A stretch of 5,020 nucleotides of DNA. Source: an uncultured Clostridium sp. GTDB lineage: Bacteria > Bacillota > Clostridia > Lachnospirales > Lachnospiraceae. The stretch spans positions 1-5,020 of the forward strand of contig CAJJLI010000223.1 of NCBI GenBank assembly GCA_905192625.1. Direction: 5' to 3'. Both the position numbers and the translations under genes were made by a program. Below the pieces are notes generated by a model. The model did no database searches, had not been told where the DNA came from, and was given only the letters and a program-made list of their open reading frames with translations. Positions 1-5,020 of the stretch are shown here, piece by piece. The stretch's first letter is position 1; every line of letters begins with the position of its first letter.

Positions 1-1
1 A

Positions 2-640
2 CTAATACACCCAACAAGTGTTCTAGAGCTTGCTACTGGATCAACCCCTATAGGTACATATAAACAACTTATCCAATGGTATGAAATAGGAGATATCGAT
101 TTCTCGATGGTTACTTCAGTAAACCTAGACGAGTATTGCGGGTTGTCTGGAGAGGATGAGCAAAGCTATCGTTATTTTATGAATACCAACTTATTCAACC
201 ATATTAATATTAACAAAGAAAAAACACATGTGCCAAATGGCTTAGCAATAGATAAAGAACAAGAATGTATTGATTACGATAATATGATTCAAGATCTTGG
301 AGGTATCGATATACAGTTGTTAGGCATCGGGCATAACGGTCACATTGGTTTTAATGAACCAAATATTAAATTCGAAAAAACAACACACATCGTTGACCTA
401 GACAAGAGTACAATTGAAGCGAATGCAAGATTTTTTAATAATATTGATGAAGTGCCAAAACAAGCAATTACTATGGGCATTAAATCTATTATGCATGCAA
501 GACATGTTTTACTAATCGCCAATGGTCCAGATAAAGAAAGTATTATAAAGAAAGCATTGTTTGGTCCTATCACACCAGATGTCCCAGCATCCATTCTCCA
601 ATTACATCCGAATCTAACGGTTATTCAATGTTTTAAATAA
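2..640 (+). CDS. nagB: Glucosamine-6-phosphate deaminase, 5' end outside window
   Basis: Cytoplasmic enzyme that isomerises and deaminates glucosamine-6-phosphate to fructose-6-phosphate and ammonia, the last step of amino-sugar catabolism. The open frame runs in from the window edge: 212 residues are visible and, judged against Bacillus NagB from memory, roughly 25 N-terminal residues are missing. An internal ATG at 107 is not the start, because the conserved phosphate-binding loop ATGSTPIGTY (visible residues 11-20) lies upstream of it. Other family landmarks are NLDEYCGL (residues 41-48, with D43 as the proton-transfer Asp) and GHNGHIGFNEP (110-120, with H114 and E119 as the catalytic pair). 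The Asn before GH is usual in the Gram-positive branch; the enterobacterial enzyme has Asp there. The protein ends shortly after LQLHPNLTVI, so it is the short form without the long C-terminal allosteric tail of E. coli NagB. nagA follows 12 nt downstream, which indicates an operon. No promoter or upstream regulator gene is visible. Confidence 0.96.
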   Translation, partial: LIHPTSVLELATGSTPIGTYKQLIQWYEIGDIDFSMVTSVNLDEYCGLSGEDEQSYRYFMNTNLFNHININKEKTHVPNGLAIDKEQECIDYDNMIQDLGGIDIQLLGIGHNGHIGFNEPNIKFEKTTHIVDLDKSTIEANARFFNNIDEVPKQAITMGIKSIMHARHVLLIANGPDKESIIKKALFGPITPDVPASILQLHPNLTVIQCFK

Positions 641-647
641 GGAGGGG
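641..647 (+). promoter_or_regulatory. Ribosome binding site of nagA
   Basis: GGAGGGG begins directly after the nagB stop codon and lies 5 nt before the ATG at 653. It fixes the nagA start and suggests that the two genes are translated from one mRNA. Confidence 0.85.
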
Positions 648-652
648 TATTT

Positions 653-1768
653 ATGGTTTTTAAACATGCAAACGTCTTTATTGACGGACGTTTCCAATTG
701 CTTGATGTTGCTACGAAAGATGATAAAATTACTCAGATTGCCGAATCCATCGATAGTGAGGAATACATTGATTGCACCGGAAAATATTTAATCCCCGGTT
801 TTATTGACATTCACTCTCATGGATGCGTCGGTTTTGACTTTACAAATGGCACAGAAGAAGAGCTTATCGCTATGTGTAAATATTACGCCAGCAAGGGTGT
901 AACATCCGTTTTAGCTACGGTTATGACTGAAAAATATCCAGTTCTAAAACAATCCATGTTGAATATTAAATCTGTAATGCATACTGATTATCCTGGAAGT
1001 ACTATTTTAGGAATTAATATGGAAGGCCCATTTTTAGGCGCAGATAAAAAAGGTGCCCATGATGAGAAATATTTACGCCCAATCGATGAAGTAATGTTTA
1101 ATGAATTAAATGAACTATCTGGCAACTGTATTCGTTTAGTTGACATTGATCCAAAAAAAGAAGGCGCATTGGATTTTATTCGTTCACACAGCAAAACAAA
1201 AACCATTTCTCTCGCACATACTAGTTGTAATTATGAGTTAGCTTGTGAGGCTTTTCAGGCAGGAGCTTCACATATCACTCACTTATTCAACGCAATGAAC
1301 GGTCTTCATCATAGAGAACCTGGACTTATAGGCGCGATGTCTGATTTTGATGTACATGCAGAGCTTATTACCGATGGAATTCATATCCATCCTGCAGTTG
1401 TACGAATGATGTTTAAGTTAGATCCTCAAAAGATGATAATCATCTCCGATTCCATGAGTGCAAGTGGATTAGAAGACGGTCTATATTCACTTGGTGGTCA
1501 AGATGTTTATGTAAAGAATAAGAAAGCAACACTAATCGATGGAACCATCGCTGGTTCTACGACCAATGTACACGAAGCATTATTAAATTGCATCGCCTTC
1601 GGAGTCAAAAAAGAAGATGCTATTTTAAGTGCTACAAAAATACCTGCAAAATCGGTAAAAGCAGATGATGAAGTCGGTGAAATTAGCATAGGCAAAAAAG
1701 CAAATATGCTTATCACTGACGAAGATTTGACAATTGAACGGATCTTTATAAACGGTAAAGAATTTTAA
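653..1768 (+). CDS. nagA: N-acetylglucosamine-6-phosphate deacetylase
   Basis: Cytoplasmic amidohydrolase-superfamily metalloenzyme that removes acetate from N-acetylglucosamine-6-phosphate and gives the substrate of NagB. The 371-residue protein is complete and of normal family length. An N-terminal beta-sandwich part leads into the TIM barrel at PGFIDIHSHG (residues 48-57; H54 and H56 form the HxH metal motif found in the Bacillus-type enzymes). Further landmarks are NMEGPFL (122-128, metal ligand E124), SLAHT (186-190, H189), THLFNAMNGLHHREPG (209-224, H210 plus the HH at 219-220), LITDGIHIHP (238-247, substrate-binding H244) and IISDSM (263-268, with D266 as catalytic base). GTIAGSTTNVHEAL (297-310) is also typical. 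GKKANMLI and FINGKEF close the second half of the beta-sandwich. The start is supported by GGAGGGG 5 nt upstream. The gene is the last of the nag unit and is followed by a strong hairpin terminator. Nothing appears broken. Confidence 0.97.
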   Translation: MVFKHANVFIDGRFQLLDVATKDDKITQIAESIDSEEYIDCTGKYLIPGFIDIHSHGCVGFDFTNGTEEELIAMCKYYASKGVTSVLATVMTEKYPVLKQSMLNIKSVMHTDYPGSTILGINMEGPFLGADKKGAHDEKYLRPIDEVMFNELNELSGNCIRLVDIDPKKEGALDFIRSHSKTKTISLAHTSCNYELACEAFQAGASHITHLFNAMNGLHHREPGLIGAMSDFDVHAELITDGIHIHPAVVRMMFKLDPQKMIIISDSMSASGLEDGLYSLGGQDVYVKNKKATLIDGTIAGSTTNVHEALLNCIAFGVKKEDAILSATKIPAKSVKADDEVGEISIGKKANMLITDEDLTIERIFINGKEF

Positions 1769-1840
1769 ATTCATAATTCATTTGTATTGATTTTATTATA
1801 AACTTCGGCATTTTCTTCTTTTCGCATATAATACATCCTA

Positions 1841-1880
1841 AAAACATAAGGTATCGGTGTAAACCGATACCTTATGTTTT
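1841..1880. terminator. Perfect 18-bp hairpin terminator between convergent genes
   Basis: The arms 1841-1858 and 1863-1880 are exact reverse complements (18 of 18 pairs) around a GTAA loop, which as RNA is a GNRA-type tetraloop. The stem is G+C-richer in its upper half and ends in four T on the plus strand. On the minus strand it ends in five T. It lies 72 nt after the nagA stop and about 120 nt after the end of eno, which faces it. Inference: an intrinsic terminator for nagBA that can also stop eno transcripts. The plus-strand T tract is short (TTTT, then a mixed T-rich stretch), so the long stem probably does most of the work. Confidence 0.85.
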
Positions 1881-1900
1881 ATGTGTATTTATTTGTTTAG

Positions 1901-1987
1901 ATTGTTATAAATTCTTATTACACCGTAAATTGATCTTATACACTTAAATATACATGATCAAACTGTAATAACTGTTCTTATAACAAT
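1901..1987. repeat. 87-nt nested near-palindrome next to the eno 3' end
   Basis: Three successive arm pairs nest inside each other. ATTGTTATAA (1901-1910) pairs with TTATAACAAT (1978-1987), 10 bp. TTATTAC (1915-1921) pairs with GTAATAA (1965-1971), 7 bp. TTGATC (1930-1935) pairs with GATCAA (1956-1961), 6 bp. They are separated by short internal loops, and a 20-nt centre remains. It starts 16 nt beyond the eno stop codon in eno mRNA sense and lacks a T tract on either strand, so it is not a classical terminator. It could be a 3'-UTR stem that protects the eno message, or the relic of a miniature inverted-repeat element. No clear target duplication flanks it. Confidence 0.6.
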
Positions 1988-2002
1988 AAAATAATTCATT
2001 GA

Positions 2003-3349
<1,347 letters not shown>

Positions 3350-3352
3350 TCA

Positions 3353-3370
3353 AGTTAGTTCGTGCTAACT
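3353..3370 (-). other. Hairpin at the predicted 5' end of eno mRNA
   Basis: AGTTAG and CTAACT are exact reverse complements around a 6-nt loop. The start site expected from the upstream promoter is near 3372, so this 6-bp stem would sit within the first few nucleotides of the transcript. Inference: a 5' stabilising stem or a small regulatory hairpin in a leader of about 80 nt. It could also be a binding site just downstream of the promoter. Confidence 0.45.
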
Positions 3371-3378
3371 CTTAGTTA

Positions 3379-3407
3379 ATTTTACCACAAATGATAGACA
3401 AAGTCAA
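3379..3407 (-). promoter_or_regulatory. Sigma-A type promoter of eno
   Basis: Read on the minus strand: TTGACT (3407-3402), a 17-nt spacer, then TAAAAT (3384-3379), preceded by TGG as an extended -10 element. An A/T-rich stretch lies just upstream of the -35 box. Five of six bases match the consensus in each hexamer at ideal spacing, as expected for a highly expressed glycolytic gene. Transcription would start near 3372, leaving a leader of about 80 nt. Confidence 0.8.
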
Positions 3408-3583
3408 TTAATATAGAAAATAAAGTGTCTTTTATACAACCTTTTATTTATGTCAGATGTTTATATTTCTTTCCTTCAAAATAGCGCATGTCATTAAGTT
3501 TCAATTTACAATCCATGCTATATAGTTAAACAAAGTATGTCCTTGATATTCTTATGAAAAAACTTCTACCATATATTTCTCAC
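3408..3583. other. Intergenic stretch without recognised genes
   Basis: Between the eno promoter and the DUF1858 terminator, no reading frame with a ribosome binding site is visible on either strand. The one item seen is GCTATATAGTTAAA at 3517-3530, which recurs exactly at 3945-3958 on the other side of the DUF1858 gene. Confidence 0.5.
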
Positions 3584-3644
3584 AAAAAACAAAAATCCCA
3601 GAATAACAGAAATACTAAATATGGCATTTCTGTAAACTGGGATT
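3584..3644 (-). terminator. Two-part hairpin terminator of the DUF1858 gene
   Basis: An outer stem of AATCCCAG (3594-3601) with CTGGGATT (3637-3644) and an inner stem of ACAGAAAT (3606-3613) with ATTTCTGT (3626-3633) give 16 bp interrupted by one small internal loop (AATA against AAA), with a 12-nt apical loop. On the minus strand the stem is followed by TTTTTGTTTTTTG, a good U tract. It starts 69 nt after the DUF1858 stop codon, so it separates that gene from eno. Confidence 0.8.
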
Positions 3645-3713
3645 GCTATATATGAATGAACTTGTCCTATTCACTATTATTTTTTCGTATAACATCTTAA
3701 TATTTACTAACTA

Positions 3714-3905
3714 TTATTTTAGTAACTGATTAATTTTCTCTACTAGTTCATCGACGTTAATTCCATGAACCATACAAGCTTCTTCTAAAGACTCCATTTG
3801 AGAGGATGGACACCCCAAACAATGCATTCCACTTTGTAATAGTAGCGGTGGTATTTGTTCATTTAGTCCTAGTATTTCACCTATTTTCATGCTTTTATCA
3901 ACCAT
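3714..3905 (-). CDS. Small DUF1858 putative redox-disulfide protein
   Basis: A 63-residue protein made up entirely of the DUF1858 domain, the family also described as a hybrid-cluster-protein-associated redox disulfide domain. An N-terminal part with KIGEILGLNEQIPPLLLQSG (residues 7-26) leads into the hallmark MHCLGCPSSQMESLEEAC (27-44), with C29 and C32 as a CxxC pair and a third cysteine, C44. HGINVDELVEKINQLL completes a short helical C-terminus. Length and start are typical. AGGAGA lies 7 nt upstream of the ATG. There is no signal peptide or membrane segment, so it is probably cytoplasmic. The biochemical role is not established; thiol redox or metal binding through CxxC is inference from the family name. 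No hybrid cluster protein gene or other partner is adjacent, and the gene is a one-gene unit with its own terminator. Confidence 0.88.
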   Translation of the reverse strand: MVDKSMKIGEILGLNEQIPPLLLQSGMHCLGCPSSQMESLEEACMVHGINVDELVEKINQLLK

Positions 3906-3912
3906 AATTATT

Positions 3913-3918
3913 TCTCCT
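3913..3918 (-). promoter_or_regulatory. Ribosome binding site of the DUF1858 gene
   Basis: AGGAGA on the minus strand, 7 nt before the ATG at 3905, which supports that start. Confidence 0.75.
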
Positions 3919-3930
3919 AGTATTATATTG

Positions 3931-3951
3931 ATATAGCCACAAAGGCTATAT
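3931..3951 (-). promoter_or_regulatory. Inverted repeat just upstream of the DUF1858 gene
   Basis: ATATAGCC (3931-3938) and GGCTATAT (3944-3951) are perfect 8-bp arms around ACAAA. The repeat ends 12 nt before the ribosome binding site. It may be a leader hairpin or an operator; no convincing -35/-10 pair overlaps it, so its role is open. Confidence 0.45.
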
Positions 3952-3976
3952 AGTTAAAAAGTTTCTATATCAGATA

Positions 3977-4126
3977 ACAGATAAAATGGTAGTACTTGGT
4001 GCTGTCATGCATAAAGTCTGTAACATTGTATTTGCCATTCTTCGAGATGAAAAAGAGTTCCAAATCATCTCACCTGAAGAACATCAAAAGAATTACTTAA
4101 ATGCGAGATGCGACATCGCGGCTTAA
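3977..4126 (+). pseudogene. 3' remnant of an IS110-family transposase
   Basis: The frame ending with TAA at 4124-4126 encodes, from the ATG at 3986, 46 residues: MVVLGAVMHKVCNIVFAILR, then DEKEFQIISPEEHQ and a short tail. The hydrophobic helix and the form VGAV..K.CNI.FA.LRD strongly resemble the C-terminus of IS110/IS116/IS902 transposases of clostridia, by memory rather than by search. A full transposase has 300-400 residues. The RuvC-like N-terminal domain and the catalytic serine region would lie upstream, but there the frame only runs back to a stop at 3929-3931 through sequence that looks intergenic, and DUF1858 begins on the other strand. There is no ribosome binding site before the ATG at 3986. 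It is therefore a dead terminal scrap. The codons near its end are GC-richer than the surroundings, which fits a foreign origin. Confidence 0.65.
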
Positions 4127-4259
4127 TGTAATGCATAACCTCCTTTGTCCCGGCTTTTGGTCAAGTATCAAAAGTTATATTAAAGTTACCCTTTTTTGAA
4201 ATAAATAAATATCAAATATTTTTCATTTCACCATTGACATTTATTAGCTGGACTTAATT

Positions 4260-4283
4260 CGGTCCTTCATTCGATCCTTCATT
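4260..4283. repeat. 12-nt tandem duplication
   Basis: CGGTCCTTCATT (4260-4271) is followed at once by CGATCCTTCATT (4272-4283), with one mismatch. This is probably a simple slippage duplication; no function is seen. Confidence 0.6.
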
Positions 4284-4319
4284 ATAACCCGTTGAATTGA
4301 GTGCCATAAATTCTAGTTC

Positions 4320-4339
4320 ATTAACAATACTTTGTTAAT
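4320..4339. promoter_or_regulatory. 20-bp palindrome, possible operator
   Basis: ATTAACAA and TTGTTAAT are perfect 8-bp arms around TACT. The palindrome lies about 20-40 nt downstream of the expected start of the minus-strand promoter at 4369-4397, a place where a repressor could block transcription. It shares the TAACA-N6-TGTTA core with the palindrome at 4734-4753. The assignment as an operator is inference. Confidence 0.4.
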
Positions 4340-4368
4340 TTATCCATATTTTACTATTTGTTTTCTTT

Positions 4369-4397
4369 ATACTATCACTATGTTAGACGACTGTCAA
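4369..4397 (-). promoter_or_regulatory. Candidate minus-strand promoter
   Basis: Read on the minus strand: a perfect TTGACA (4397-4392), a 17-nt spacer, then TAGTAT (4374-4369), which matches the -10 consensus at four of six positions. The first gene it could reach is DUF1858, about 455 nt away, so the transcript would have a long leader crossing the transposase remnant in antisense. It is the best -35/-10 pair I find upstream of that gene, but its distance makes the link uncertain. Confidence 0.4.
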
Positions 4398-4733
4398 GCA
4401 ATAATGATAGATATCAATCATTTTTATAGATAATCATCTATCTATTTTAGAATCTAGCTATTTTAGAGGCTAGCTAAACATATCAGTATACCCTTGTAAT
4501 GTCTCAGATAATCGATTTCCAAAGTATAATAACGAATGTCTAATCATTATAATTGAACAACAATAAATAATAAAAATGTTCAGATAATAACTAATAAGCC
4601 CTGTCACAGGTTGAAAAACTAATGTTACTAAACACCTCACCCCGCTAATAATGTTAGACGCTTATCTAATATAAATTAAAATTCTTTATATTAATTTTCT
4701 CATAACACACCGTGTAACAATGTTCTACCAAAG

Positions 4734-4753
4734 TGTAACATAACAATGTTACA
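4734..4753. promoter_or_regulatory. 20-bp palindrome, possible operator
   Basis: TGTAACAT and ATGTTACA are perfect 8-bp arms around AACA, the same 8-4-8 geometry as the palindrome at 4320-4339. A TGTAACAATGTT stretch at 4714-4725 carries similar half-sites at closer spacing. As DNA it looks like a dimeric regulator site; as RNA it would be a weak hairpin without a U tract. Confidence 0.4.
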
Positions 4754-4863
4754 TTAGTCAAATTAGAAAAGTATTAGAACTTTTATAACTAGATTAAAAC
4801 TTATATTGTTTGCATCTTGCACTTTTCTATCTTGTAGACATAATAAAAGTATGAATTTTTTTA

Positions 4864-5020
4864 CGTCCCTATAGAAGATAAAAGTTTCTTATAAGATAAA
4901 TAAAAGTGTCCTACAAGGTAAACAAAGTATCCTATAAAGTAAATAAAAGTGTCCTACAAGGTAAACAAAGTATCCTATAAAGTAAATAAAAATGTCCTAC
5001 AAGGAAAACAACGTGACCTA
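4864..5020. repeat. Array of alternating 21/22-nt repeats (43-bp period), cut by window end
   Basis: Eight related units begin at 4864 (degenerate), 4883 (degenerate), 4905, 4926, 4948, 4969, 4991 and 5012 (partial at the edge). Steps from 4883 on are 22, 21, 22, 21, 22 and 21 nt. Two versions alternate: one with GTGTCCTACAAGGTAAACAA, the other with GTATCCTATAAAGTAAATAA. Two adjacent units form a 43-bp period, and 4897-4939 equals 4940-4982 exactly. All spacing is used by the repeat itself, so there are no unique spacers. Stops occur in every frame, and 43 is not a multiple of three, so it is not a coding repeat. The function is unknown: a set of protein-binding iterons or a minisatellite are both possible. 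Confidence 0.85.

Larger units (their letters stand above)
4127..4863. other. Long AT-rich region without recognised genes
   Basis: Neither strand carries a reading frame with both a plausible length and a ribosome binding site. The region does hold a candidate minus-strand promoter, two 20-bp palindromes, a 12-nt tandem repeat and further short repeats: ATGTTAGACG at 4380-4389 and 4651-4660, CTATTTTAGA at 4442-4451 and 4458-4467, and the odd palindrome CCTGT-C-ACAGG at 4600-4610. The mix suggests regulatory DNA or decayed mobile DNA rather than lost coding sequence. Confidence 0.55.

Noticed and set aside
340..594. Minus-strand open frame inside nagB
   Set aside because: Shadow of the conserved nagB frame; no start signal or recognisable domain. 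The minus-strand frames within nagA (988-1206 and 1507-1716) were dropped for the same reason.
107..640. nagB starting at the internal ATG at 107
   Set aside because: The conserved ATGSTPIGTY loop is encoded upstream in the same frame, so the gene runs in from outside the window.
3652..3729. Short plus-strand frame (MNELVLFTII..., 25 residues) between the DUF1858 terminator and gene end
   Set aside because: It overlaps the DUF1858 3' end, has no ribosome binding site and has an AT-driven composition; a membrane-peptide reading would be guesswork.
4134..4146. Perfect AAAGGAGG on the minus strand in front of an ATG
   Set aside because: The spacing is only 2 nt, and the 19-codon frame that follows is antisense to the transposase remnant.
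4154..4197. Hairpin CTTTTG/CAAAAG followed by a T run, as a terminator of the transposase remnant
   Set aside because: The stem is only 6 AT-rich base pairs, and the T run lies about 17 nt beyond it.
4234..4260. Plus-strand promoter starting from TTGACA at 4234
   Set aside because: No acceptable -10 box lies at 16-18 nt; TAATTC at 15 nt is a poor match and no gene follows.
4864..5020. CRISPR array
   Set aside because: The repeats are contiguous and alternate in two versions; there are no unique spacers of constant length and no cas gene in the window.

Overview
The window is AT-rich bacterial DNA with Gram-positive-style signals: strong AGGAG-type ribosome binding sites, a consensus sigma-A promoter and U-tailed hairpin terminators. 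The NagB form (GxNGHIGFNEP rather than the enterobacterial NDGH form), the enolase sequence and a DUF1858 protein point to a low-GC Firmicute. A clostridial, probably Lachnospiraceae-like, host is my best guess from protein resemblance alone.

Layout. Positions 2-640 hold the 3' part of nagB, followed 12 nt later by complete nagA (653-1768). Together they form the two-step route from N-acetylglucosamine-6-phosphate to fructose-6-phosphate. A perfect 18-bp hairpin (1841-1880) ends this unit. It sits between nagA and the convergent enolase gene, so it can probably serve both. Next to it is an 87-nt nested near-palindrome (1901-1987). Enolase (eno, minus strand, 3292-2003) is a single-gene unit with a very good promoter at 3379-3407 and a hairpin at the expected 5' end of its mRNA. 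The fructose-6-phosphate made by NagB feeds glycolysis, in which enolase acts later; the two loci are neighbours but not one operon.

Upstream of eno is a one-gene minus-strand unit encoding a 63-residue DUF1858 putative redox-disulfide protein (3905-3714), with its own terminator (3584-3644). Directly upstream, on the opposite strand, lies a 3'-terminal scrap of what looks like an IS110-family transposase (about 3977-4126).

From 4127 to the window end I find no gene. This stretch of nearly 900 nt holds a candidate minus-strand promoter (4369-4397), two 20-bp palindromes with the same geometry and a shared TAACA-N6-TGTTA core, several short direct repeats, and an array of 21/22-nt units alternating in two versions (43-bp period) that runs off the right edge. 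The array is the most unusual structure here and has no assigned function. No complete novel multi-gene system is visible.
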